DNA from: Anaeromonas sp052088025
Lineage (GTDB): Bacteria; Bacillota; Clostridia; Tissierellales; SIT17
NCBI RefSeq assembly: GCF_052088025.1
Contig: NZ_JBQCYD010000002.1
Span: 1 to 64,000 of the forward strand
Reading direction: 5' to 3'
DNA length: 64,000 bases
Positions 53,107-61,682 of this stretch are shown piece by piece. Every line of letters starts with the position of its first letter. Positions within the stretch are counted from its first letter, which is position 1. The notes beneath the pieces are model-generated. The model was given only the letters and a program-made list of their open reading frames with translations. It made no database searches and was not told where the DNA came from. The position numbers and the translations under genes are program-made.

Positions 53107-53811
53107 ATGTCAGTTATAAGTATGAAGCAACTTCTTGAAGCAGGTGTTCATTTTGGACATCAAACAAGAAGATGGAATCCAAAAATGGCTGAATACATTT
53201 TCACTGAAAGAAATGGAATCTATATAATAGATCTTCAAAAAACAGTGAAAAAAGTAGAACAAGCTTATAATGTTATAAGAGATATCGCTCAAGAAGGTGG
53301 AGAGATACTTTTTGTAGGAACAAAGAAACAAGCTCAAGAATCTATAGAGAATGAAGCAAAAAGAAGTGAAATGCATTTTGTAAGCCAAAGATGGCTTGGA
53401 GGTATGCTTACAAACTTCAAAACTATTAAAAAGAGAATTAATAGACTTCATGAACTTAAAAAAATGGAAGAAGAAGGAACTTATGATTTACTTCCTAAAA
53501 AAGAAGTTATTAAGTTAAAGCATGAAGAAGAAAGATTAGAAAAATTTCTTGGTGGTATAAAAAATATGAAAAAAGTGCCAGATGCACTATTCGTAGTTGA
53601 CCCTAGAAAAGAAAAAATTGCTATAAGTGAAGCTAAAATCTTAGGTATTCCTGTGATTGCAGTAGTTGATACTAATTGTGATCCAGATGAAGTTGATTAT
53701 GTAATACCAGGAAATGATGATGCAATTCGCGCAGTTAAATTACTTACTGAAACTATGGCTAATGCTGTATTAGAAGGTAAGCAAGGCGAACAAATAGAAG
53801 ATAACGAGTAA
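53107..53811 (+). CDS. rpsB: Small ribosomal subunit protein uS2
   Basis: Ribosomal protein S2. The 234-residue protein starts SVISMKQLLEAGVHFGHQTRRWNPKM and contains FVGTKKQAQ, QRWLGGMLTNF and the PDALFVVDPRKEKIA and PVIAVVDTNCDPD segments. The frame is open from 53035, but only the ATG at 53107 has an AGGAGGTG site and matches the family N terminus. tsf follows after a hairpin. Confidence 0.97.
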   Translation: MSVISMKQLLEAGVHFGHQTRRWNPKMAEYIFTERNGIYIIDLQKTVKKVEQAYNVIRDIAQEGGEILFVGTKKQAQESIENEAKRSEMHFVSQRWLGGMLTNFKTIKKRINRLHELKKMEEEGTYDLLPKKEVIKLKHEEERLEKFLGGIKNMKKVPDALFVVDPRKEKIAISEAKILGIPVIAVVDTNCDPDEVDYVIPGNDDAIRAVKLLTETMANAVLEGKQGEQIEDNE

Positions 53812-53814
53812 TTT

Positions 53815-53862
53815 AAATGGTAAGGGCATATAAGGGGTTTTCCCTTACTACTCTTACCATTT
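53815..53862 (+). terminator. Two-tier hairpin between rpsB and tsf
   Basis: Outer arms AAATGGTAAG (53815-53824) and CTTACCATTT (53853-53862) enclose an inner stem AAGGG/CCCTT. There is no long T tract. It may act as an attenuator or processing site that sets the S2 to EF-Ts ratio. Confidence 0.65.
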
Positions 53863-53897
53863 ATTAATATGAAGCAAACAAACAAGGAGGAATAGAA

Positions 53898-54545
53898 ATG
53901 GCAGTAACAGCGGCAATGGTAAAAGAATTAAGAGAAAAAACTGGTGTAGGTATGATGGATTGTAAAAAGGCATTAGTAGAAACTGATGGAGATATGGAAA
54001 AAGCTGTAGAATTATTAAGAGAAAAAGGACTTTCAAAAGTTGCTAAAAAATCAGATAGAATAGCAGCAGAAGGACTTATTGAATCATATATACATGGTGG
54101 AAGAATAGGTGTTATAGTAGAAATTAATAGTGAGACAGATTTTGTTGCTAAAAATGAAGGATTTAAAGACTTTGCAAAGGATGTTGCTATGCAAATAGCT
54201 GCACAAAATCCTGAGTTTGTATCAAGAGATGAAGTTCCTTCAGATAAGATAGAGGCTGAGAAAAAAGTATTAAAACAACAAGCTTTAAATGAAGGCAAAC
54301 CAGAGAAAATTGTTGATAAAATGGTAGAAGGTAGAATTGAAAAGTATTATAAAGAAGTATGTTTAATGGAACAACCTTTTATAAAAGATTCAGATAAAAC
54401 TATAAAAGATTTATTAAATGAAAAAATATCTACTTTAGGTGAAAATATAAAAATAAGAAGATTTACTCGTTATGAAGTTGGAGAAGGTATAGAGAAAAAA
54501 GAAGAAAACTTTGCTGAAGAAGTAGCTAAGCAAATGGGAAAATAA
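53898..54545 (+). CDS. tsf: Translation elongation factor Ts
   Basis: Nucleotide exchange factor for EF-Tu. The 215-residue protein has the UBA-like start VKELREKTGVGMMDCKKALVE, the NSETDFVAKNEGF signature, and one compact core domain. It is shorter than the enterobacterial protein (about 280) but matches the short form. Its C-terminal GKQ region ends before a strong hairpin. Confidence 0.96.
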   Translation: MAVTAAMVKELREKTGVGMMDCKKALVETDGDMEKAVELLREKGLSKVAKKSDRIAAEGLIESYIHGGRIGVIVEINSETDFVAKNEGFKDFAKDVAMQIAAQNPEFVSRDEVPSDKIEAEKKVLKQQALNEGKPEKIVDKMVEGRIEKYYKEVCLMEQPFIKDSDKTIKDLLNEKISTLGENIKIRRFTRYEVGEGIEKKEENFAEEVAKQMGK

Positions 54546-54552
54546 TAATTAA

Positions 54553-54592
54553 TATTTAAATGGAGAACATAGAAATGTTCTCCATTTAAATA
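54553..54592 (+). terminator. Hairpin after tsf
   Basis: An 18-bp perfect stem with loop AGAA (54553-54570 with 54575-54592) but no T tract. It separates rpsB-tsf from pyrH-frr. Confidence 0.75.
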
Positions 54593-54654
54593 AGTATAAA
54601 TTTAAAAGAGGTTTTTTAAATTTTATGTAGAATAATATAATTAGGGGTGTTTAT

Positions 54655-55371
54655 ATGGATAAACCTATATATAAAAGAATAGTATTAAAATTAAGTGGAG
54701 AAGCCTTAAGTGGTGATAAAAAATTTGGTTTAGATGAAGAGACCATAAGTAAGGTTGCAAAAGAAGTAAAAGTTTTACAAGAAGCAGGCGTAGAAATTGC
54801 TATTGTAGTAGGTGGAGGCAATTTTTGGCGAGGTAGAAGTAGTAAAGAAATGGATAGAAGTACAGCAGATTATATGGGAATGCTTGCTACAGTTATAAAC
54901 TCTCTTGCTATGCAAGATGCACTTGAAAATATAGGAGTACTTACTAGAGTTCAAACTGCTATTGAAATGAGACAAATAGCAGAACCTTATATAAAGAGAA
55001 AAGCTGTAAGGCATCTAGAAAAGGGAAGAGTAGTTATATTTGCAGCAGGTACTGGAAATCCTTATTTCACAACAGACACTACAGCAGCATTAAGAGCTGC
55101 AGAAATTGAATCTGATGTTATCTTACTTGCAAAAAAAGGTGTAGATGGGGTATATGATTCTGATCCTAAGGAAAATCCTAATGCCAAGAAGTTTAAAAAA
55201 TTAAAACATAAAGAAGTATTAAATTTAGAATTAAAAGTAATGGACTCTACAGCAGCATCATTATGTAAAGATAATAATATACCAATAATAGTATTTAGTA
55301 TAGAAGATGCTAAAAATATAACTAAAGTTGTGTTTGGTGCTGATATTGGTACAACATTAAAGGAGGATTAA
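54655..55371 (+). CDS. pyrH: UMP kinase
   Basis: Phosphorylates UMP to UDP. The 238-residue hexameric bacterial-type kinase has RIVLKLSGEALSG, IVVGGGNFWRG, and FAAGTGNPYFTTDTTAALRAAEI. It has no similarity to eukaryotic UMP/CMP kinase. frr starts two bases after the stop. Confidence 0.97.
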   Translation: MDKPIYKRIVLKLSGEALSGDKKFGLDEETISKVAKEVKVLQEAGVEIAIVVGGGNFWRGRSSKEMDRSTADYMGMLATVINSLAMQDALENIGVLTRVQTAIEMRQIAEPYIKRKAVRHLEKGRVVIFAAGTGNPYFTTDTTAALRAAEIESDVILLAKKGVDGVYDSDPKENPNAKKFKKLKHKEVLNLELKVMDSTAASLCKDNNIPIIVFSIEDAKNITKVVFGADIGTTLKED

Positions 55372-55373
55372 TT

Positions 55374-55931
55374 ATGTATTTAGAAGTTCACAAAAATGTG
55401 GAAAACAACATGAAAAAAACAGTTAAGGCTTTTAATGAAGAATTAAAAAGTATTAGAGCAGGAAGAGCTCATCCATCATTATTGGATAAGATAATGGTTA
55501 ATTATTATGGAACAGCTACTCCTTTAAATCAAATTTCAAATATTTCTGTTCCTGAAGCTAGACAATTACTTATATCTCCTTGGGATGCTAATTCAATTCC
55601 TGAAATTGAAAAAGCTATTCAAAAAAGTGATTTAGGTTTAAATCCTTCTAGTGATGGAAAAAACATACGTCTTATCATTCCTCAATTAACTGAAGAAACT
55701 AGACGCGATATGACAAAAGTATTAGGTAAAATTACTGAATCATCTAAGGTTGCTATAAGAAATGAAAGAAGAAATGGAAATGATGAATTAAAGAAATTAA
55801 ATAAAAATGGTGAGTTATCTGATGATGAACTCATAAAATCAGAAGGAAAAATTCAAGAATTAACTGATACTTATATTAAAGAATTAGATAGACTTGCCAA
55901 GGAAAAAGAAGTAGAATTATTGGAGGTTTAA
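55374..55931 (+). CDS. frr: Ribosome recycling factor
   Basis: Splits post-termination ribosomes with EF-G. The 185-residue protein has the family features: KTVKAFNEELKSIRAGRAHPSLLDKI, YYGTATPLNQIS, and LTEETRRDMTKVLGKITE. It overlaps the ribosome binding site of the next small gene. Confidence 0.97.
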   Translation: MYLEVHKNVENNMKKTVKAFNEELKSIRAGRAHPSLLDKIMVNYYGTATPLNQISNISVPEARQLLISPWDANSIPEIEKAIQKSDLGLNPSSDGKNIRLIIPQLTEETRRDMTKVLGKITESSKVAIRNERRNGNDELKKLNKNGELSDDELIKSEGKIQELTDTYIKELDRLAKEKEVELLEV

Positions 55932-55932
55932 T

Positions 55933-56118
55933 TTGGATCTTGATATTATAGGATTGCCATTAAAAGAAGCTTTTGATTTAATAGATGAAGATTTATCTAT
56001 TAATATAGTAGAAACTAAAGGCACAAACAAACGATTTATAAATGAGTTGGATCAATTACGGGTTATTAAATTTGACATAAAAGATAATTCAATTAAAATT
56101 ATAGTATGTGCATTTTAA
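55933..56118 (+). CDS. Small conserved hypothetical between frr and uppS
   Basis: A 61-residue protein I cannot assign. It starts with TTG at 55933, six bases after a GGAGG site within the end of frr. Reads DLDIIGLPLKEAFDLIDEDLSINIVETKG and ends VIKFDIKDNSIKIIVCAF, suggesting a small alpha-beta fold with a PASTA-like first half. Similar small ORFs occur here in Clostridia. Its base composition and frame fit a real gene. Function unknown. Confidence 0.6.
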   Translation: MDLDIIGLPLKEAFDLIDEDLSINIVETKGTNKRFINELDQLRVIKFDIKDNSIKIIVCAF

Positions 56119-56119
56119 T

Positions 56120-56149
56120 CCCCTTCTTTAAAGAAGGGGTTTTAATCTT
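56120..56149 (+). terminator. Terminator after frr operon segment
   Basis: A perfect palindrome CCCCTTCTTT with AAAGAAGGGG followed by TTTTAATCTTT. It precedes the uppS ribosome binding site closely and may attenuate uppS. Confidence 0.85.
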
Positions 56150-56168
56150 TATAATGGAGGTATTAAAA

Positions 56169-56924
56169 TTGGATATATTAAAAAACATAAAATCTACAGA
56201 AAAATTTAAAGATAAAATAGATAAAGATAATTTACCTAAACACATAGCTATAATAATGGATGGCAATGGAAGATGGGCTAAAAAACGATTCTTACCTAGA
56301 ACTGCAGGCCACAGAGAAGGCGTAAAAAGAGTGATGGATATTGTAGAGGAATGTGGTAATTTGGGTATAAATCATCTTACGCTATATGCTTTTTCTACTG
56401 AAAATTGGAGTAGACCAAAAGAAGAAATAGATTATTTGATGAAATTATTAGTTGAATTTTTAAAGAGTAAATTAAAACAAATTCATAAAAACAATGTAAA
56501 AATAAATATATTAGGAGACTTATCTAGATTAGATAGATCTATTACTAATGAAATAGAAAATGCTATAGAGTTAACTAGAAACAACTCTAAATTAGAACTT
56601 AATATAGCTTTAAATTATGGTGGAAGAGATGAGATAATTAATGGGATTAAATCTTTATATAAAGATTTAATGGTTGGAAATGTATCCTTAAAAGAAATTG
56701 ATGAAGATTCATTTAAAGATTATTTATATACAAAAAAACAGCCAGATCCTGATATTGTTATAAGAACTAGTGGAGAAAAAAGATTGAGTAATTTCTTAAA
56801 CTATCAAATAGCATATAGTGAGTTTTTCTTTGTTGATGAAAATTGGCCTGAATTTTATACTAATAATCTACATAGAGTGATATATGAATATCAAAATAGA
56901 GTTAGACGTTTTGGTGGAATTTAA
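56169..56924 (+). CDS. uppS: Isoprenyl transferase, undecaprenyl diphosphate synthase
   Basis: Makes the C55 lipid carrier for peptidoglycan synthesis from farnesyl and isopentenyl diphosphate. The 251-residue cis-prenyltransferase has the signature IAIIMDGNGRWAKKR, and late motifs RTSGEKRLSNFLNYQIAYSEF and WPEF. The frame opens at 56106 inside the terminator, but GGAGG at 56156-56160 fits the TTG at 56169; an ATG at 56154 would overlap it. cdsA follows after 19 bases. Confidence 0.95.
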   Translation: MDILKNIKSTEKFKDKIDKDNLPKHIAIIMDGNGRWAKKRFLPRTAGHREGVKRVMDIVEECGNLGINHLTLYAFSTENWSRPKEEIDYLMKLLVEFLKSKLKQIHKNNVKINILGDLSRLDRSITNEIENAIELTRNNSKLELNIALNYGGRDEIINGIKSLYKDLMVGNVSLKEIDEDSFKDYLYTKKQPDPDIVIRTSGEKRLSNFLNYQIAYSEFFFVDENWPEFYTNNLHRVIYEYQNRVRRFGGI

Positions 56925-56943
56925 ATGGGGAGTGTAAAAATAT

Positions 56944-57708
56944 ATGAAAACAAGAATAATTAGTGGAATAATAGGAATAATTCTTTTGCTTCTTGTTGTA
57001 ATGACTGGTGGAATAGCTCTTAAATTAGGTGTGTTGATAATCAGTATAATTGGAATAAGAGAATTTAAAAATGCTTTTTCTAATATAAATATAAAGATAA
57101 CAAATTATTTATATTTATATTCTGTTGTTTTATTTTCACTTTCTTTATTTAATTCTTATATACTTATAAATTTTAGCATAATAATAAATTTCTTAATAAT
57201 AATGTTTATATATGTATTTAATAAAGAGTATAATATTAATGAAATAGGTTTGAATTTACTTGCTAGTATTTATATACCATTTTCATTAGTTCATATATCT
57301 TTATTAAGTGATAATAAATTAATTTGGTTGATTTTTATAATTGCATTTTCTACTGATACATTTGCATATTTTACAGGAAGACTGTTTGGTAAAAGAAAAC
57401 TTGCCAAAGTCATAAGTCCCAATAAAACTATTGAAGGAGCTATAGGAGGGCTAATAGGTTCCATACTTGCTACATTAATATTTGTTAGTTTTATGAATCT
57501 TAAAAATTTATATATATTTATTTTACTTGCTTTCTTATGTTCATTAGCTTCTATGATTGGTGATTTGACAGCTTCTAAAATCAAAAGATATATAAAAATA
57601 AAAGATTATGGAAATATTATGCCAGGACATGGTGGAGTATTAGATAGATTTGATAGCATACTTTTCATTGCACCTTTATTGTTTTATTTTATTAATTATT
57701 TTATATAA
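56944..57708 (+). CDS. cdsA: Phosphatidate cytidylyltransferase
   Basis: Integral membrane enzyme that activates phosphatidic acid with CTP to give CDP-diacylglycerol. The 254-residue protein has about eight membrane segments and the family signature at the C terminus, SKIKRYIKIKDYG followed by PGHGGVLDRFD. Located between uppS and dxr, the usual order. Confidence 0.95.
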   Translation: MKTRIISGIIGIILLLLVVMTGGIALKLGVLIISIIGIREFKNAFSNINIKITNYLYLYSVVLFSLSLFNSYILINFSIIINFLIIMFIYVFNKEYNINEIGLNLLASIYIPFSLVHISLLSDNKLIWLIFIIAFSTDTFAYFTGRLFGKRKLAKVISPNKTIEGAIGGLIGSILATLIFVSFMNLKNLYIFILLAFLCSLASMIGDLTASKIKRYIKIKDYGNIMPGHGGVLDRFDSILFIAPLLFYFINYFI

Positions 57709-57747
57709 GATATAATATGTAATATATTTAAAATTAGGAGTGATTTT

Positions 57748-58899
57748 TTGAAGAATATTGGAATACTTGGCTCGACTGGTTCTATAGGGACTCAAGCATT
57801 AGATGTAATTAGAAAAAATAGAGACTTATTTAATATTACTGCTTTAAGTGGTAATAATAATATTGATTTATTAGAGATGCAAGCTATAGAATTCAAACCT
57901 GATATTGTAAGTGTATTTGATAAAGATAATGCCGATATATTAAAAATAAAATTAAAGCCATATAATATAAAGGTATATAGTGGTATGGAAGGTCTTATAA
58001 ACTTAGCTAAATATGAAAATATAGATATTTTACTTACATCAGTTGTAGGAATGATAGGACTTAAACCTACAATGGCAGCTATTGAGACTGGTAAAACTAT
58101 TGCTCTTGCAAACAAAGAAACTTTAGTTACTGCAGGTAGTATTGTAATGAATAAAATAAAAGAAAAAAATATAAACTTAATACCAGTAGATAGTGAGCAT
58201 TCAGCTATCTTTCAATCTATAACTACTGATAGTAAAAAAGAAATAAATAAAATCATATTGACAGCATCAGGAGGACCTTTTAGAGGCAAAAAAAAGGAAG
58301 ATCTCTTGAATATAAGCTATAAAGAAGCATTAAAACATCCCAATTGGGATATGGGTAGAAAAATATCTATTGATTCTTCTACTCTTATGAATAAAGGTTT
58401 AGAAGTTATAGAAGCTAAGTGGTTATTTGATGTGGATTTAGAAAATATTGATGTAGTTGTTCATCCACAAAGTATAATTCATTCAATGGTTGAATATATT
58501 GATGGTAGTGTCATTGCACAACTTGGCATATCAGATATGAGAATTCCAATACAATATGCTTTGACTTATCCTCATAGAATAAAAAATGATATAATGAAAC
58601 TAGATCTTGCACAAGTTTCTAAATTGACATTTGAAAAACCTGATTTACAAACTTTTCCTTCATTAGAACTTGCATATCGTGCTTTAAAAGAAGGTGGAAC
58701 TATGTCTTCGGTTTTAAATGCATCTAATGAAATATTAGTAGAACTATTTTTAAAAGAAAAAATCAAGTTTTATGATATACCAAATATTACTGAAAAGATT
58801 TTAGATATTCATGAAAATATATATAATCCTAATATAGAAGATGTTTTATATAGTAATAATTGGGCAAGAGTAAAGGTAAAAGAATTATTAAATATTTAA
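57748..58899 (+). CDS. dxr: 1-deoxy-D-xylulose 5-phosphate reductoisomerase
   Basis: Commits deoxyxylulose phosphate to the MEP isoprenoid pathway. The 383-residue protein starts NIGILGSTGSIGTQALD (NADPH site) and contains ALANKETLV, PVDSEHSAIFQ, ASGGPFRG and EGGTMSSVLNASNE. The TTG at 57748 follows a GGAGTGAT site. ispG, two genes on, is in the same pathway. Confidence 0.97.
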   Translation: MKNIGILGSTGSIGTQALDVIRKNRDLFNITALSGNNNIDLLEMQAIEFKPDIVSVFDKDNADILKIKLKPYNIKVYSGMEGLINLAKYENIDILLTSVVGMIGLKPTMAAIETGKTIALANKETLVTAGSIVMNKIKEKNINLIPVDSEHSAIFQSITTDSKKEINKIILTASGGPFRGKKKEDLLNISYKEALKHPNWDMGRKISIDSSTLMNKGLEVIEAKWLFDVDLENIDVVVHPQSIIHSMVEYIDGSVIAQLGISDMRIPIQYALTYPHRIKNDIMKLDLAQVSKLTFEKPDLQTFPSLELAYRALKEGGTMSSVLNASNEILVELFLKEKIKFYDIPNITEKILDIHENIYNPNIEDVLYSNNWARVKVKELLNI

Positions 58900-58917
58900 A
58901 CATTGGAGTGGATATAA

Positions 58918-59919
58918 GTGACTACAGCAATTGCGGCAATATTGATTTTTTTCATTGTAGTTTTGGTACATGAATTTGGACATTTTGCAGTGGCGAAATT
59001 AGTAGGGATAAAGGTGGATGAATTTTCTATAGGTATGGGACCAAGGATAGCTAAATTTGATAAAGGTGAAACAGAATATTCACTTCGTATACTTCCAATA
59101 GGAGGATATGTAAAAATGGAAGGTGAAGATGAAAAATCTGAAGATGAAAGAAGCTTTAGTAATAAATCTCCAATCTCTAGGATATTAGTTTTAACAGCAG
59201 GAGCAATAATGAACTTTACTTTAGCTATTTTAATATTTTTTGCTATATCTTTATTTGTAGGTTCACCTACCACTACAATAGACACAGTTGTAGAAGATGG
59301 TCCAGCATATGAGGCGGGTATTAGAAGTGGCGATCAAATAATATCTGTAAATAATGAAGAAATAAATAATTGGAATGAAAGTAGAGATATTATAACAAGT
59401 ACAAAAGGTGATGTGAATATTAGTGTATTAAGGAATAATGAAGAAATAAACTTCACATTAAAGCCACAAGAAGATGAAAATGGTAATAAACTAATTGGAA
59501 TAAGTTCAAAAACTAAAGCTTCATTTGTAGGAGCTATAAAATATGCATTTACAAACTTTATTTTTATAATATCTTTAATGTTTGATTTTATAAAAATGGC
59601 AATTACAGGAAATGTTAGTTCTTCAGATGTAGCAGGACCTATTGGTGTTGTACAATTGATAGGTGAAACAACTAGATATGGATTTTTATCTGTTCTTAAT
59701 CTGGCTGCATTTATAAATATTAATTTAGGTTTTTTTAATTTATTACCTGTGCCGGCTTTAGATGGTAGTAGAATATTATTTATATTGATAGAGTTATTAA
59801 GAGGTAAGCCATTAGATCCAGAAAAAGAAGGTATAATTCATTTTATTGGATTTGCTATTTTAATGGCTTTAATGATATTTATTTCTTATAATGATTTAGG
59901 AAGACTAAATATTTTTTAG
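58918..59919 (+). CDS. rseP: Site-2 intramembrane zinc metalloprotease RseP/RasP
   Basis: Cleaves membrane-embedded substrates such as anti-sigma factors and signal peptides. The 333-residue protein has HEFGH at residues 18-22 (zinc ligands), GGYVKMEGE, a PDZ domain (about 115-190) and the third ligand in NLLPVPALDGSR. The start is GTG at 58918 after a TGGAGTGG site. Flanked by dxr and ispG. Confidence 0.95.
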   Translation: MTTAIAAILIFFIVVLVHEFGHFAVAKLVGIKVDEFSIGMGPRIAKFDKGETEYSLRILPIGGYVKMEGEDEKSEDERSFSNKSPISRILVLTAGAIMNFTLAILIFFAISLFVGSPTTTIDTVVEDGPAYEAGIRSGDQIISVNNEEINNWNESRDIITSTKGDVNISVLRNNEEINFTLKPQEDENGNKLIGISSKTKASFVGAIKYAFTNFIFIISLMFDFIKMAITGNVSSSDVAGPIGVVQLIGETTRYGFLSVLNLAAFININLGFFNLLPVPALDGSRILFILIELLRGKPLDPEKEGIIHFIGFAILMALMIFISYNDLGRLNIF

Positions 59920-59930
59920 GGGTTGTTAAT

Positions 59931-60980
59931 ATGAACAGAAATAAAACAAAGAATTTTTATTATGGTGATGTAGGAATTGGAGATCAATTTCCTGTTACTG
60001 TACAATCTATGACTAATACTGATACTAGAGATATAAAAAAAACAATAGAACAGATAAAATCTTTAGAAGCAGTTGGATGTGATATTATAAGACTTGCTGT
60101 ACCAGATATGGAAGCTGCTTTAGCTTTAAAGGAAATTAAGGCTGAGGTAAATATTCCTATTATAGCAGATATTCATTTTGATTATAGATTAGCATTAGAA
60201 TCTATTGAAAGTGGAGTAGATGGACTAAGAATTAATCCTGGTAATATTGGTAATATAGAAAGAGTTAGACAAATAGTTGAAAAATGTAAGGAAAAAGATA
60301 TTCCAATAAGAATAGGTGTTAATTCTGGTTCTATAAAAAAGGAGTTTTTAGAAAAATATGGTGGTGTTAATGTGAATTCTATGGTAGAAAGTGCTATGGA
60401 ACATGTTAGGATCTTAGAAGATATGGATTTTAAGAAAATTGTATTATCTGTAAAATCAACTGATATTGATATGACCTTAAAATCATATGAAAAATTATCT
60501 GAAATTATAGATTATCCACTTCATATTGGTATAACTGAATCAGGCTCAATTTGGAAAGGAACCATCAAGTCATCTATAGGAATAGGAGCTTTACTTGCTC
60601 GTGGAATTGGAGATACTATAAGAGTATCTTTAACCGGAGATCCAATAGAAGAAGTCAAAGTTGGAAAACAAATTTTAAGAGCATTAGGCTTATTAAATGA
60701 TAAGATAGAAGTTATATCTTGTCCTACATGTGGAAGAACAAGAATAGATTTAGAAGGAATTGTAAGAAAAGTAGAAGAAAAAATAGATTCTATGAGTAAA
60801 CCTATAAAAGTAGCTATAATGGGTTGTGAAGTAAATGGTCCTGGTGAAGCTAAAGAAGCTGATATTGGAATTGCAGGAGGCAATGGAATAGGTTTAATAT
60901 TTAAAAAGGGTAAGATAATAAAGAAGGTTAAAGAAGAAGAACTTATTGATGAATTAGTAAAAGAGATAAATAAATTATAA
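59931..60980 (+). CDS. ispG: 4-hydroxy-3-methylbut-2-en-1-yl diphosphate synthase
   Basis: Iron-sulfur enzyme of the MEP pathway that makes HMBPP. The 349-residue protein has VTVQSMTNTDTRD at the N terminus, RINPGNIG, and the cluster cysteines in SCPTCGRT and MGCEVNGPGEA. In Bacillus proS occupies the space between rseP and polC; here ispG and an MgtC-like gene do. Confidence 0.97.
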   Translation: MNRNKTKNFYYGDVGIGDQFPVTVQSMTNTDTRDIKKTIEQIKSLEAVGCDIIRLAVPDMEAALALKEIKAEVNIPIIADIHFDYRLALESIESGVDGLRINPGNIGNIERVRQIVEKCKEKDIPIRIGVNSGSIKKEFLEKYGGVNVNSMVESAMEHVRILEDMDFKKIVLSVKSTDIDMTLKSYEKLSEIIDYPLHIGITESGSIWKGTIKSSIGIGALLARGIGDTIRVSLTGDPIEEVKVGKQILRALGLLNDKIEVISCPTCGRTRIDLEGIVRKVEEKIDSMSKPIKVAIMGCEVNGPGEAKEADIGIAGGNGIGLIFKKGKIIKKVKEEELIDELVKEINKL

Positions 60981-61003
60981 AATTTATACAAGGGGCGATT
61001 AAT

Positions 61004-61660
61004 ATAGATTATTTAGAAATATCACTTAAACTAATAGTATCAATAATTTTATCAGGAGTCATAGGAATAGAAAGAGAAAGTATAAAAAGACCAGCTGGTT
61101 TTAGGACTCATATATTAGTGTGTGTTGGTTCAACTTTGGTTATGATTGTTGGCTTATATATAGCTGATGATATTAGATATTCAAATGTAGATCCTACAAG
61201 AATAGGAGCACAAGTAATAAGTGGAATAGGATTTTTAGGAGCTGGAACAATTATAAAAGAAGGAGTATCTGTAAAGGGACTTACTACTGCAGCAAGTTTA
61301 TGGGCTGTTGCTTGTGTAGGACTTGCTATAGGGGCTGGTTTTTATTTTGGTGGTATTTTTGTTACAGTACTAATATTTATAACTCTTTTATTATTTTCTA
61401 GCATAGAAGGCAAATTTTTAAGAAGTGATAAATATATGAAAGTTAGAATAGTAATATTAAAAAAACCAGGGCAATTAGGAAGAATAGGACAAGTTACTGG
61501 TGATTTAAACTTAACTATAGTATCCATTGATTTTAATAATATTGAAGACAATAAAACTGTAATAAATTTATTAATTAAAACAAATAAAAACATTGATAAC
61601 ATTGAAGTTATAAGCAAATTATCTCAAATTGAAGATGTGATAAAGGTAACCCACAAGTAA
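61004..61660 (+). CDS. MgtC/SapB family membrane protein, probable ATA start
   Basis: Membrane protein of the MgtC family, associated with magnesium limitation or acid tolerance in some bacteria and virulence in others; its function here is unknown. The first usual start is at 61118, but reading upstream gives DYLEISLKLIVSIILSGVIGIERESIKRPAGFRTH, the conserved first helix and cytoplasmic signature, with no stop back to an AGGGG site at 60991-60995. The only suitably placed codon is ATA at 61004 (an ATT at 60998 overlaps the site). This gives 218 residues with about four helices and a C-terminal ACT-like domain. Confidence 0.8.
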   Translation: MDYLEISLKLIVSIILSGVIGIERESIKRPAGFRTHILVCVGSTLVMIVGLYIADDIRYSNVDPTRIGAQVISGIGFLGAGTIIKEGVSVKGLTTAASLWAVACVGLAIGAGFYFGGIFVTVLIFITLLLFSSIEGKFLRSDKYMKVRIVILKKPGQLGRIGQVTGDLNLTIVSIDFNNIEDNKTVINLLIKTNKNIDNIEVISKLSQIEDVIKVTHK

Positions 61661-61682
61661 TATTTAGGGGGAATAAAGTAAA

